64,000 nt of DNA, from assembly GCA_016187335.1 (NCBI GenBank), contig JACPJW010000001.1:789978-853977 (forward strand), given 5' to 3'. A model generated the notes under the pieces. The model saw nothing but the letters and a program-made list of their open reading frames with translations, did no database searches and was not told the origin of the DNA. Below are positions 8,249 to 16,935 of this stretch, in pieces (the first letter of the stretch is position 1; each line of letters starts with the position of its first letter). Origin of the DNA: Candidatus Aenigmatarchaeota archaeon. GTDB lineage: Archaea; Aenigmatarchaeota; Aenigmatarchaeia; GW2011-AR5. The position numbers and the translations under genes are program-made.

Positions 8249-8530
8249 ATGGTCTGGCTCATTGATTTCATTCTCGGCAGGACATTTGTCTACAGGATAA
8301 GGCGCCGCTACGACAAGGCCCGCGAGCGCGCGGACAGGATAAGGAACAGGATGGACAGGCTGGCAATACTCCGCATTCTGGACCAGGCGGAGCCTCAGCT
8401 GGTCATTCTGGAAGAGCAGAGTTTGTCGAGAAACGACAGGAAAAGAATCTTCGCTTACGTCAAGTCAGGCATTATCAAAGCCGAGAGAATGCTCCAGCAG
8501 CTGAAGGAAAGGAAGAAATTACAGGCGTGA
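8249..8530 (+). CDS. Hypothetical small basic helical protein
   Basis: 93 residues, strongly helical and arginine-rich (RRRYDKARERADRIRNRMDR), with a short hydrophobic N-terminus MVWLIDFILGRTFVY that could sit at the membrane surface. The C-terminal half continues as a charged helix. No known family. Confidence 0.55.
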   Translation: MVWLIDFILGRTFVYRIRRRYDKARERADRIRNRMDRLAILRILDQAEPQLVILEEQSLSRNDRKRIFAYVKSGIIKAERMLQQLKERKKLQA

Positions 8531-8593
8531 TTGGAAAAAATCACGGCTTTGATGCCAAATTTCCTTTTAAAGATTGAATTTTATTTAACCGTT

Positions 8594-8926
8594 ATGGATT
8601 TTGAATTCGGAGACTTGTCCGGATTGCGCGGAAGAAGAGTGTCTGGTTTTGTTAGATTTTCATACCTCACTGGTCCAAGTGCAGAATGCCAACATAACTA
8701 TATATTTTCATTCCAAGACAGGATTCCGGAAGCCGATGAACAGCCAAGGTTGTATTCAGGTGCAGATGTCGAAGATATAGAACCTAATAATGTTCTTTTA
8801 ACATACAAAGATGCACCAAATGAAAGAATAGTGCTCGCTACCATTGAAATAGATGACAGATGCAGAGACGAAAGTCCTGATAGTGTTTCTCAGATGGAAT
8901 TATTCAGAATGGACGTTGACCGCTGA
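8594..8926 (+). CDS. Hypothetical AT-rich gene
   Basis: 110 residues from ATG 8594 (MDFEFGDLSGLRGRRVSG). An in-frame ATG-less extension upstream is possible but a CTTTTAAAG box 28 bases before 8594 supports the shorter leaderless form. Acidic and beta-like (VLLTYKDAPNERIVLATIEI). The gene uses many AGA and AT-ending codons, unlike its neighbours; possibly acquired. No family recognised. Confidence 0.5.
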   Translation: MDFEFGDLSGLRGRRVSGFVRFSYLTGPSAECQHNYIFSFQDRIPEADEQPRLYSGADVEDIEPNNVLLTYKDAPNERIVLATIEIDDRCRDESPDSVSQMELFRMDVDR

Positions 8927-8963
8927 AAACCTTTATAATAAACGAAGTTTATAATTTACAGTG

Positions 8964-9101
8964 ATGAAGCTTTCTATTTCGCGGTGTTCCGAGTGCAGCA
9001 AAATACGCCTAGTTGACAGAATCAAGGAAAGGAACATGGAACGCTACCTGTGCTTTGCCTGCAAGCAGAAGCTGCACAAGACGTCGCGGAGCAGGAAATG
9101 A
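8964..9101 (+). CDS. Small zinc-ribbon protein
   Basis: 45 residues: MKLSISRCSECSKIRLVD, a helical linker, CFACKQKLHKTSRSRK. Two CxxC pairs and a basic C-terminus suggest a zinc ribbon with nucleic-acid affinity. TTTATAATA lies about 27 bases upstream. It directly precedes the first of two exported proteins. Confidence 0.7.
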   Translation: MKLSISRCSECSKIRLVDRIKERNMERYLCFACKQKLHKTSRSRK

Positions 9102-9162
9102 TTCGGATAAATATTTTTGGCTTCTTAATTAATTCTACAGGAAACCCAGGCAGGTTATTATT

Positions 9163-10014
9163 ATGAGAAGAACAGCGAAAAGAACAGCAGCCTTGGCTGC
9201 GGCTGCGATGATCGCGGCTCCTTTGATTTTCCCTGCAGCTGAATCTGCGGTTAATGCTGATAAGCCGCCGGTTGTTGAGGAAGCAAGCAGCAATTATACG
9301 AAATTCCTTAACGCAGGCCCGAAGGAATTATTAAGCCGGTTCCTTCCGCAGAAAGCCGAAGCTTCCAGCCGCACGAGCCCTTATGTTGTCGTGATGGAAT
9401 GCAGGCCTGTGACATTTTATACGCTGAGGATATTCGTGAATTCCTGGGGTTACAGGCACGCCATAGTGAGGGCATGGCTTGATGCGCGTGTAAGACAGGA
9501 TTGCAGGGTCGTGTCGGTTGTCCGCGATCCTCCAAGAAGAATTTACGTGCCGGGTGATCGTCCCGGAATTTACGTGCCAGGCGAGCCAGTGCCCGCGCAG
9601 CCTTCAGATCTTATCTCTTCCGTTAGCGATTTGAGGGAAGAAATCGCCCGGTATTATGAAGACCTTGGACTGGGGCTTTTGACAAAGCCGGGAGAAATAT
9701 GGAAAAGGCCCGGCTACATAATGTGGAGGCGGGGATTTGAAAAAGATGGGGAATTGGTGACAACTTCTATAGCTTCAACTGCAAATCTCGGCAAAATAAT
9801 AGTTCTTTATGACATGCTGCCGGAGGGGTCCGATGTGGAAGCAAGGCGAACAAGGAACTGCAATGCGCTTGAAATATACGTCAACCCCAGGCTTAAAGGA
9901 AAAACTGCAAATTATATACAGCTGCCTTCCCTGGCAATGGAAAGGAGCTCTTTGATAGAAGGGCTCGACAGGGGGCTGAGGGGCGAAACGGACTGCCTGC
10001 CGTCATACAGGTAA
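9163..10014 (+). CDS. Exported protein of unknown function
   Basis: 283 residues with a signal peptide: basic MRRTAKR, hydrophobic ALAAAAMIAAPLIF, then an alanine-rich cleavage region. A proline-rich hinge carries a short repeat (RIYVPGDRPG / IYVPGEPVP) between an N-terminal domain with two cysteines and a C-terminal domain with two more (NCNALEIYV and ETDCLPSYR), possibly forming disulfides outside the cell. An in-line neighbour 230 bases downstream has a similar size, signal and proline-rich repeat, so the two may work together. Function unknown. Confidence 0.6.
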   Translation: MRRTAKRTAALAAAAMIAAPLIFPAAESAVNADKPPVVEEASSNYTKFLNAGPKELLSRFLPQKAEASSRTSPYVVVMECRPVTFYTLRIFVNSWGYRHAIVRAWLDARVRQDCRVVSVVRDPPRRIYVPGDRPGIYVPGEPVPAQPSDLISSVSDLREEIARYYEDLGLGLLTKPGEIWKRPGYIMWRRGFEKDGELVTTSIASTANLGKIIVLYDMLPEGSDVEARRTRNCNALEIYVNPRLKGKTANYIQLPSLAMERSSLIEGLDRGLRGETDCLPSYR

Positions 10015-10244
10015 TAATCTGAAAAATGGGTTTATCATATTGAAGGAAAGAATAATTCCTTCCATCACATCTTATTAAAAATGGAAATAATTCCCATTTG
10101 ATTTTGAGCAAAATTCTCTTTCCACTTGGTAAAAATTTCATTTTCGCGGAATTCCGTTCCGCACGCCGAATTTTTTAAATAAGCTTTGCCTTCTATTTTA
10201 TTTTGTCTGGTTCTTTCCTAAACAAAAAATAATGTAGTGATTTT

Positions 10245-11306
10245 ATGGGACTTACCCGAAGGTTTTTGCGAACACTTGCGGCGGCGGGCGCTGCGGCAGT
10301 TTTAGTCCCCAGCTTGGCTCCTGGGTCGGCCAGGGGTCTGTTTCCTCCATCCGAGGCATACGCATCTGAACGACAGGCAGCGTCCAATTTATCGGCTCAA
10401 TATGAGAATGAACTGCCAAGGCAGTATCGCGCTTTCTATTTTGGCTCTGCGCCCGTTTTAATCCAGTATGAACATTCGGCATTAAGGCCTTACCCGCTGC
10501 CCCGCGCGGTGAATTCCTTTGTCACACCCGGAATGCTCGCTTTGCAGCCTTATTCAACTGCAGGCGACGTCATAACGTCAGAAGCGGATGCAATAAAAGC
10601 AGGCCGTGAAGTTCTCAGAAAAATGGGAGTGAAATTCCGGCCGGGAAGGGGGGTTTTGACATTTGTGCGCGTGGATGACGGGAGGGAAGCTGCCATAAGC
10701 TTTGGTTCAAATATGTCCCTCAGCGAGCTTCAAAGAAGGGCGGATGCTCTTAATATTCTTAACACGCCTCATTATCTGAAAATCGTGCAGCCCGGAATGC
10801 CCCGGGGTAATTATGAAAGAGAAGTGGAAGCGGAGCTTCGTGATTTCCTTGGAATCCCCGCGCCCGCACTTGTTCTTTCAGTGACACCAGCTTCTGCTCC
10901 CGCACAAAGCGGCCAGCCAGGCCAGGTAGTCATTCGCTATGGTTCTGTTTCGGAGCTGAGGCAGACATGTCCGACCGCGGACCGGGGCGCCTTGCCAGTA
11001 TTCCCCGCATCGCGCCGGATTGGTGCTAGCGGTCATGCCCCTATGTATGGCATCGGCGTTGCCGGAGAAAAAAAACGTTTCGGGGATTTCAATCCAGACA
11101 TAATCAAAGACGCACTTGATTATTACATGCAATCCGGTCTTCCACTTCAGTTATTTGTACGGCATGGGGATCCCATTCCAACGGACGTTGATGCCACTGG
11201 CCGTCCCGTACCATTTGTTGATGCAACCGGTCGTCCCATACCGATAGTTCCATGGAGCGGGCGGGGGCCATTGAGCATTCCTGTCCCGTACCCCTGCGGG
11301 AATTAA
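10245..11306 (+). CDS. Exported protein of unknown function, Tat-like signal
   Basis: 353 residues. The N-terminus MGLTRRFLRTLAAAGAAAV has paired arginines before a hydrophobic stretch, close to but not matching the Tat consensus exactly. The C-terminus has a short tandem repeat (VDATGRPVPF / VDATGRPIPI) and a proline-rich end. Nothing enzymatic is recognisable. The 230-base gap upstream carries a TTTTTTAAATAAG promoter element near 10170. It converges with rad50, overlapping it by four bases at the stop codons. Confidence 0.55.
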   Translation: MGLTRRFLRTLAAAGAAAVLVPSLAPGSARGLFPPSEAYASERQAASNLSAQYENELPRQYRAFYFGSAPVLIQYEHSALRPYPLPRAVNSFVTPGMLALQPYSTAGDVITSEADAIKAGREVLRKMGVKFRPGRGVLTFVRVDDGREAAISFGSNMSLSELQRRADALNILNTPHYLKIVQPGMPRGNYEREVEAELRDFLGIPAPALVLSVTPASAPAQSGQPGQVVIRYGSVSELRQTCPTADRGALPVFPASRRIGASGHAPMYGIGVAGEKKRFGDFNPDIIKDALDYYMQSGLPLQLFVRHGDPIPTDVDATGRPVPFVDATGRPIPIVPWSGRGPLSIPVPYPCGN

Positions 11307-13321
11307 GCAGCAATCCTTGACGTATGGTCTTCCTTGTAGATGCGGATGACGTTGTCAACGTACGTGTCTATCTTGGGCTCGTGCGAAACAATGACCACTT
11401 GCTTTAGCTTCAGTTCATTCAGCACCTCCCTTATCCTGTCCAGCTGCTCGGTGCTGAAGCCGTCCGTGGGCTCGTCCAGAATAAGCAGGTCCTTTGTTTT
11501 AATTGAATGTATCATGTCGTTTATCACGCGATTCAGCGCAAGCCGGTACGCCAGAGCTACCGATGTTTTTTCGCCCCCCGACAGGTTCCTGTATTCCGTT
11601 TCGTAGCCGTTCTGCTCTATTATGGGCGTGAACTGCTCGTCTATCCTCACCGCCAGGGCGTCGCTCATCAGCAATGAAAACCATTTCTGGAAGCATCCGT
11701 CAAATTCCCTTTGTATTGCCAGCATGACGTTCTTTTCCATGGAGTCCATGAGCGCCGTGAAGTGATTCCCCAGCCAGTTCATCATTTCGTTCAGCATTTC
11801 TATTTTCTGGAAAGCCTTTTTCTTTTCCTCTATTTCTTCCCTGATTTTGGCTATCCGGCCTGCCGTTTCCCTGAGTTCTGTCTCCATTGACGCGTGCTTT
11901 CTCTGCTCGGTTATATACATGGCATTGATTTCATCGAATCTCTTTTCGGCATCCCTGAGTATTTTTTCGTATTTTCCGGATTCGGACGCCCTGCTTTCAA
12001 GGCTTCCTATATCCCTCTCCAGGATTGCTATTTCTTTGTCACACTCGGCATTTTCCGAGGAAAGCATGCCGCGCCTTTTTTCAATCTCATTTATTTCCTG
12101 CTCCAGCGAATACCTTCTCTCTATGGCGTATAAGTAGTCTTTAGCGTCCATCTGCTTTTTCCTTAAAGACGCTATTTTTTCTGCCACCGCTTCTTCTTTT
12201 TCCGACAGCTCAGCCGCAAGCCGGGAGTTGAGCTGTATGCTGGCTGCAAAGCTCTCCTTGTCATGAACGGGCTGGCCGCACACCTCGCATATGCCGCGCT
12301 CGTGTATCCTTTTCAGGTTTTCTGCGTGCGCTTGCGCCCTGCTTTTTTCGTAAACAACGCCGCTTTTTTCTTTCTCTCCGCTTTCAATCGCCGCCTTTAT
12401 CTGGTCGGGATCCATGTCAGGCTTCCTGACAGCGCTGTATTTTTCCAGGCTGCCTTTTCTTGAAGCGGCCCTTTCTTCCATCTCCTTTATTTCGGCGGCG
12501 TTCCTTTCGCGCCTTTTTTTCCTTGCCGATTTCTCCTTTTCCTTGGTTTCGATGTCTTTCCTGATGGAAGCGAAATTGTCGACGTCTTTCCTCGCCTTTT
12601 CTGTTTCATTTCTTTTTATTATTATTTCGTTTTCTATTTTTTTCATTATTATCGACTGGTTTTCCAGCTCGGAGGATATTTTTTTCACTTTGTCCTCCTT
12701 TTCAAGAAGTTCCTCCTTCCTGATTTCCAGGTCTTTTGTGTAGCCCTCCAGCGATTTTTTCTCTTCCCTGGCAGCGGAAAGCAGTAGCGAGACGTTGCTC
12801 TTTATCGTCCCGTACTTGTCAACGTCAAATATTTTTCTCAGCGTTTCAAGCCTCCCTTCGTTCTCAATTATCTGCTTCATCTCTTCCTGCGGGGTGTAAA
12901 CGGTGTAGCGGAATATGGGCCTGTTTTTCCTCAGCATCTCCTGCGGGTATCCGATCAGGTCGAGTATTTTTGCCGTAAGCTCCGTGGGGGTAAGCTCGTT
13001 CCTGTAGCCGTTTACGGAAAGATAGCCCGGCTCCTGGTTTATTGAGTCTTTCCTTTTTTTCAGCACTCTTTTGACATTTATTTCCCTGCCGTCAGAAAGA
13101 AACTCCAGCTCTATCTCGCCCGTTTCGCAGCCGTGCCTCAGGAGGTCCGGGCCTGTTATCTCGCCCCGCCTTATGCCGAACAGGGCAAAGTCTATCGCTA
13201 TAAGCAGCGTGCTCTTCCCCGAGCCTATGTCGCCCGAAAGCAGGGTGGACCCCAGGGGAAAGTCTATCCTGGCATCTGAATAACTCCTTACGTTTTTCAG
13301 GCGCAGCGATTTCAGCAGCAT
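11303..13321 (-). CDS. rad50: Rad50-like SMC-family ATPase, shortened
   Basis: 672 residues. Walker A GDIGSGKST (about residues 30-38), ABC signature NLSGGEKTS and Walker B LLILDEPTDGF (C-terminal lobe) form the ATPase head; coiled-coil arms flank a zinc hook CEVC (Cys345, Cys348). With Mre11 it recognises and processes DNA ends. Archaeal Rad50 is usually nearly 900 residues, so each coiled-coil arm is shorter here. The D-loop and H-loop (VIVSHEPK) are present. It follows mre11 on the same strand, separated by a 92-base spacer filled by a tandem hairpin repeat. Confidence 0.92.
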   Translation of the reverse strand: MLLKSLRLKNVRSYSDARIDFPLGSTLLSGDIGSGKSTLLIAIDFALFGIRRGEITGPDLLRHGCETGEIELEFLSDGREINVKRVLKKRKDSINQEPGYLSVNGYRNELTPTELTAKILDLIGYPQEMLRKNRPIFRYTVYTPQEEMKQIIENEGRLETLRKIFDVDKYGTIKSNVSLLLSAAREEKKSLEGYTKDLEIRKEELLEKEDKVKKISSELENQSIIMKKIENEIIIKRNETEKARKDVDNFASIRKDIETKEKEKSARKKRRERNAAEIKEMEERAASRKGSLEKYSAVRKPDMDPDQIKAAIESGEKEKSGVVYEKSRAQAHAENLKRIHERGICEVCGQPVHDKESFAASIQLNSRLAAELSEKEEAVAEKIASLRKKQMDAKDYLYAIERRYSLEQEINEIEKRRGMLSSENAECDKEIAILERDIGSLESRASESGKYEKILRDAEKRFDEINAMYITEQRKHASMETELRETAGRIAKIREEIEEKKKAFQKIEMLNEMMNWLGNHFTALMDSMEKNVMLAIQREFDGCFQKWFSLLMSDALAVRIDEQFTPIIEQNGYETEYRNLSGGEKTSVALAYRLALNRVINDMIHSIKTKDLLILDEPTDGFSTEQLDRIREVLNELKLKQVVIVSHEPKIDTYVDNVIRIYKEDHTSRIAA

Positions 13322-13341
13322 AATCAGAACCCCTCATATTA

Positions 13342-13418
13342 TTTTTGATGAAACTTTTTCTAAAAGTTTCTTTGATGAAACTTTTTCTAAAAGTTTCTTT
13401 GATGAAACTTTTTCTAAA
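13342..13418 (-). repeat. Dispersed hairpin repeat, three tandem 27-bp units
   Basis: GATGAAACTTTTTCTAAAAG plus TTTCTTT is repeated at 13347 and 13374, both 27 bases apart, and a third, partial unit begins at 13401. On the minus strand each unit reads as a hairpin followed by ATCAAA. The mre11 stop codon TAG (13414-13416) falls within the first unit encountered by the transcript, and the rad50 start lies about 20 bases after the last. Confidence 0.85.
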
Positions 13419-14637
13419 ATATTCCCAGGATTTTTCTTCCGGCTGACTTTATCCTTTCCTCGTAAGCCCTTGATGATTCGTCTTCCTGCTTTTCCTCCTT
13501 CAGGACGCTCATCAGGCTGGTTATCAGGTTTTCCGTTTCATTCCTGCCAAGCCAAGAAACCTTCATTTTTTCAGAGTTGGCTGAAACGATTTCCATCTCC
13601 ATCTCTTCCGTGCTTACGTGCTCTTTCACCAGGATTTCTCCCAGTTCCTTCGAGGTTATCTTCATGTTTTTCTTTACGGAAAGCGCTCCTTTTCCCGCCG
13701 CCATAGCGATCACGGGCTTGAGGTTTATGTCGCTGGTCTTTCCGTCTATGGTTCCTTCAATTTTCATCAGCAGTATCTTCCCCTCGAGGTTTTCTTTCTC
13801 GACGGCTTTTTCCGCTTCTTTCTGTATTTCCGCCGGCATCTTCCCGTCGGCGTTTATTTTTATGATGCACACGTCGCACAGCTTTGCCGAAACCCGCTTC
13901 ACGGAAACAGGCCCGGGCGGCGTATTGCTTGTGTCAAGGTCCACGATGTAAAAGCCGCTGTCATACCTTTCAAGCTCGTGAAAATCCGCGGGAAAAAGAG
14001 GACCCGGGAACGCCACGCGGCTCTTTTCGTCGTAAGAATGGGCATGAATGTGGCCGGATGCGTAATATTCAAAGCCTTTCGGCAGCAGCGATAGCGGTAT
14101 TCCCGCGCCGAAATTTTCAGGCAGGTTTTCGGAAATGCCCGAATGAAAAACAAATATTTTCCTGCCCTTTTCGTTTTCAATTCCTCTGTCAAGGTTCTCA
14201 AAATACGAGCGCTCCAGGGCGCCCCTGCGCCCTACTACCCCGCATAATCTGGCGCCGGTTTTCCTGTCCTCGGTGAACTCAAGGAAGATTTTTCCGCCAG
14301 CTTCCCTGATTTTTCCTACGTTTGCCAGCAGCCCCGCGTCCTCAAGGACGTTGAGCATGCTCTTTCCCGTCGGCGAGAAGTCATGAGAGCCCGCTATGGC
14401 GTATACATTGATGCCAGCTTCTTTCAGCCGCCGCAACTCCAGCGCCGCTTTTCTTATTACGTCTATGGAAGGCAGTGACGTGTCAAAGAAGTCGCCAGCA
14501 ATGATGACAAAATCCACAGCTTCTTCGATGCACCTGTCAACGGCTTTTTCCCACGCTTTCAGCGGATATTCCCGCAGGTCCGGGTGGTTGTTCCACGAGC
14601 CCAGGTGCACGTCAGAAATGTGGGCAAATCTTGCCAT
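13414..14637 (-). CDS. mre11: Mre11-like DNA double-strand break nuclease
   Basis: 407 residues of the calcineurin-like phosphoesterase family: Asp9 and His11 (SDVHLG), Asp49 (AGDFFD), GSHD (83-86), HSG and GHIHAH motifs for the two-metal site. Position 84, asparagine in most Mre11/SbcD (GNHD), is serine here. The C-terminal helices form the Rad50-binding and capping region. Together with the downstream rad50 it makes the end-processing complex. HerA and NurA, often adjacent, are not in the window. Confidence 0.92.
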   Translation of the reverse strand: MARFAHISDVHLGSWNNHPDLREYPLKAWEKAVDRCIEEAVDFVIIAGDFFDTSLPSIDVIRKAALELRRLKEAGINVYAIAGSHDFSPTGKSMLNVLEDAGLLANVGKIREAGGKIFLEFTEDRKTGARLCGVVGRRGALERSYFENLDRGIENEKGRKIFVFHSGISENLPENFGAGIPLSLLPKGFEYYASGHIHAHSYDEKSRVAFPGPLFPADFHELERYDSGFYIVDLDTSNTPPGPVSVKRVSAKLCDVCIIKINADGKMPAEIQKEAEKAVEKENLEGKILLMKIEGTIDGKTSDINLKPVIAMAAGKGALSVKKNMKITSKELGEILVKEHVSTEEMEMEIVSANSEKMKVSWLGRNETENLITSLMSVLKEEKQEDESSRAYEERIKSAGRKILGIF

Positions 14638-14662
14638 GTCATAAAAGAAGCAGCCAAAACTT

Positions 14663-14704
14663 AAATCTGCAAAGAGCGAAGCTCTTTGCGATGACAGAAG
14701 ATTT
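14663..14704. repeat. Hairpin-in-stem element, single module
   Basis: AAATCT, then GCAAAGAGC-gaa-GCTCTTTGC, then GATGACAG, then AGATTT. The inner hairpin is nine perfect pairs, the outer six, and the 3' strand GATGACA resembles GATGAAAC in the elements at 30150 and 50001. A nearly identical GCAAAGAGC hairpin lies inside the 30150 copy. It sits between mre11's promoter and the DUF5667 gene's 3' end. Confidence 0.6.
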
Positions 14705-14744
14705 TCGAGCTTGAATGTTCAGGTTTCAGCTTTAATTTTCGCAA

Positions 14745-15536
14745 TCAAGGCAGTCTTTTGGCGATCCTTTCAGGTCCCTTCGCAGCCTCAGCCCTTTCCG
14801 TTATTGCCTTGATGCTTTTCCTTCGGGTTTCCTGCCTTCCCCTTTCCTGCTCAAGCTCTTTCCTGGCGGATGATTCAATCATTTCTTCCCTTGTCTCGGG
14901 AGCGGATATCGTTGCGGCAGCCAGCTGTCCTGACACCGGCAATTCTTGAGGATGGATTATCTCCGGAATTCCTGTTACAGCTAAAATTTTTCTCTCCGCG
15001 CTTATCCTTGCGCTCTTTTCCAGAGAGTTGTTTATTGCCCTGTCTATGGAATGCTTCGCTTTTTCCGGTACCTTCTCCCTTACAAGCTCAAGGACAAGCG
15101 TGCTTTTCTGGAGCGTGTCCTCCGTTTCCCTGGCGATAGCAGAAATATTCGCGCCGATTCCCTGCGTCCTGTTCAGTTCCTCGTTGTATTCGTTTATGTA
15201 TCTCAGCGCCTCGTCTGTTTTGTTTTTTCTCATCAAATAGCGGGCTTCCGCCAGCCTTTCTTTCGCAAAGCCCAGGTGCAGCCTTGCCTTATCTTCCCTG
15301 CTTACTGCGAGAGCTTCCCTGAAGAATTCGCCCATTCTTTTGAAGACATGGAAAGGGCTGTCAGGAGCGATTCCGGGGCTGGCAAACGATTGTTCTGCCA
15401 CGTCCAATTCAGCTTCGGTCACCACGGAATCCGAGAAATCTATGCGGGCGGATGCCTGCGAGCCTATTTCATTCTGCGCCCATGCGGGGCCTGCAACCAG
15501 CGTTATTACTGCGATTACTGCAAACAGCGGCTTCAT
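14745..15536 (-). CDS. DUF5667-type exported protein
   Basis: 263 residues from the ATG at 15536, which follows a GAGATGAT ribosome-binding site and starts a clear signal peptide (MKPLFAVIAVITLVAGPAWA). The domain opens with GIAPDSPFHVFKRMGEFFRE and continues with HLGFAKERLAEARYL, the pattern of DUF5667 (extracellular helical domain with P-D-S-P-x-x-x-x-K and FAxERLAEA). The C-terminal third is charged and helical. Function of the family is unknown; location is inferred to be extracytoplasmic. Confidence 0.75.
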   Translation of the reverse strand: MKPLFAVIAVITLVAGPAWAQNEIGSQASARIDFSDSVVTEAELDVAEQSFASPGIAPDSPFHVFKRMGEFFREALAVSREDKARLHLGFAKERLAEARYLMRKNKTDEALRYINEYNEELNRTQGIGANISAIARETEDTLQKSTLVLELVREKVPEKAKHSIDRAINNSLEKSARISAERKILAVTGIPEIIHPQELPVSGQLAAATISAPETREEMIESSARKELEQERGRQETRRKSIKAITERAEAAKGPERIAKRLP

Positions 15537-15599
15537 ACTTATCATCTCTATTCTGAATATAAAAATAAAAAGGATGCGCATCCATTGTTAGTCATCAGG

Positions 15600-15827
15600 T
15601 CATTCAGCAAGATATTTCGTGACCGGAGATTCCATTACTGTCGTGGACCTTTTGACAAGGTGAACGTCCGAAGCGCACACCGGGCATTTGATAGGGCGGA
15701 AATAATATTCGTCCCCGCAATTGTCGCATTTCCAGACATTGTAATTCCTCTTCCGGGCCTTGGGTTTTAACGTCAGGACGTGGATGATTTTCTTTTCCTT
15801 CTTGCTGAACAGTTTTTCCAGCAGCAT
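15600..15827 (-). CDS. Zinc-ribbon protein
   Basis: 75 residues: basic N-terminus (MLLEKLFSKKEKK), then CDNCGDEYYF and CPVCASDVHLV, two CxxC pairs 15 residues apart. The start ATG directly follows the TAG of the upstream gene (TAGATG), so the two are translated together. Likely a nucleic-acid or protein-binding zinc ribbon; no closer assignment possible. Confidence 0.65.
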   Translation of the reverse strand: MLLEKLFSKKEKKIIHVLTLKPKARKRNYNVWKCDNCGDEYYFRPIKCPVCASDVHLVKRSTTVMESPVTKYLAE

Positions 15828-16319
15828 CTAATCAGCTCCGTTTCTGGCCTTGATGTGGAACCCGAAACCTTCGGACCTTTTGTGAAAGCTGCGGGTTCTT
15901 GTGAGGTACAGATTATAAGAGTGGCCGTCAAGGTTCATGGTGCCGTGCCACAATTTTGTGTTATTTTCCTTGGGCTTCAGGCTGAAAGAGCCCACAAGCG
16001 TGTCGTTCCTGTAAAGGCTGCCTGATAATGAGCCGTTGCTGATAGAGACGTTTCCCGCCTTTATGCGGCGGCTCCCTATTCTCATGAAACCGTGCAGGGC
16101 AACCCCTTCGTTATAGGATTTTTTTGCGGCAATCAGCAGCTTTACGTCCCTGAACGATTCCGGGTCGTTAACCCAGACGGCAGCCCCTCTCGCGATCAGC
16201 CTCAGGCCATTTATCTCTTCCGGGGAAAAAATGCCGACCTGGTTCCCGCCCGTTGAATCCGCCGGTATGTTGATTAATGTTATTATCATTATCGGCATCC
16301 TGTTTGTTTTTTCCTTCAT
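15828..16319 (-). CDS. Hypothetical protein with hydrophobic N-terminus
   Basis: 163 residues from the ATG at 16319, preceded by AAGGGTGGT, a strong ribbon of purines for ribosome binding; a GTG 18 bases earlier is possible. The start MKEKTNRMPIMIITLINI may be a short membrane anchor or signal, and the rest is beta-rich with many glycines and serines (SNGSLSGSLYRNDTLVGSFS), as in extracellular beta-sandwich proteins. Family unknown. It is co-transcribed with a zinc-ribbon gene. Confidence 0.55.
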   Translation of the reverse strand: MKEKTNRMPIMIITLINIPADSTGGNQVGIFSPEEINGLRLIARGAAVWVNDPESFRDVKLLIAAKKSYNEGVALHGFMRIGSRRIKAGNVSISNGSLSGSLYRNDTLVGSFSLKPKENNTKLWHGTMNLDGHSYNLYLTRTRSFHKRSEGFGFHIKARNGAD

Positions 16320-16488
16320 TCCGACCACCCTTTCCACTCAGCTTCACCAGCTGCTCATGATATGTAAATATAGACTGTTTCACCAATGAGAAGGCGTGGT
16401 GAAACAGTCGTGAAACAATTGTAATTCATGTGTAAAGGAGTAAGTAAGAAAGAAATTTTTAAATATTCTCAAAACAAGAAAAAATGTA

Positions 16489-16935
16489 ATGAAAATAGCT
16501 GATTTGTTTTCAAGAATAGTCACAAGTTATAGAGATTTCTCTATTAGAAGAAAACAAGAAGTAGAGAGAGTTAGAAATGCGCGGTCTGACCTAATAAAAG
16601 AGTTGGAATCTCACGGCATACATGCTTGGGATAATGAATACAGACCAGATTTAGGGCCTGATTCATTGGATTTCGCACCTCAAATAACAGAAGAATGTCT
16701 GTCAGTAGGCGTTTCAACGCCATGGTTGCTTGAAGACCACCTTATGACAGAAGGATACGTAAATTTCGTAAATAAGACTGCCCGGCAAATAGCTTCTCGA
16801 TATGGTCTTAGAAGCTTTAGTTTGGATTCGGATTATTCCGGATTTGGTGTTGTAAGCTACGTAGGGTTCAGGCTTCAACCTCAACCCCCTTTATGCAGAT
16901 CCGGTTCCTGTGCTATTCCTCTTTCAGCCAGGTGA
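16489..16935 (+). CDS. Hypothetical AT-rich gene
   Basis: 148 residues, start MKIADLFSRIVTSYRDFSIR. The coding strand is clearly more AT-rich and uses more AGA arginine codons than the genes around it. A TTTTTAAATATTC box lies about 30 bases before the ATG. Its 3' end overlaps the opposite-strand HTH gene by 23 bases. Unknown family; possible recent arrival. Confidence 0.5.
   Translation: MKIADLFSRIVTSYRDFSIRRKQEVERVRNARSDLIKELESHGIHAWDNEYRPDLGPDSLDFAPQITEECLSVGVSTPWLLEDHLMTEGYVNFVNKTARQIASRYGLRSFSLDSDYSGFGVVSYVGFRLQPQPPLCRSGSCAIPLSAR

Noticed and set aside
13342..13418. CRISPR array
   Set aside because: Units are 27 bases in direct tandem with no spacers between them and match the dispersed hairpin family.
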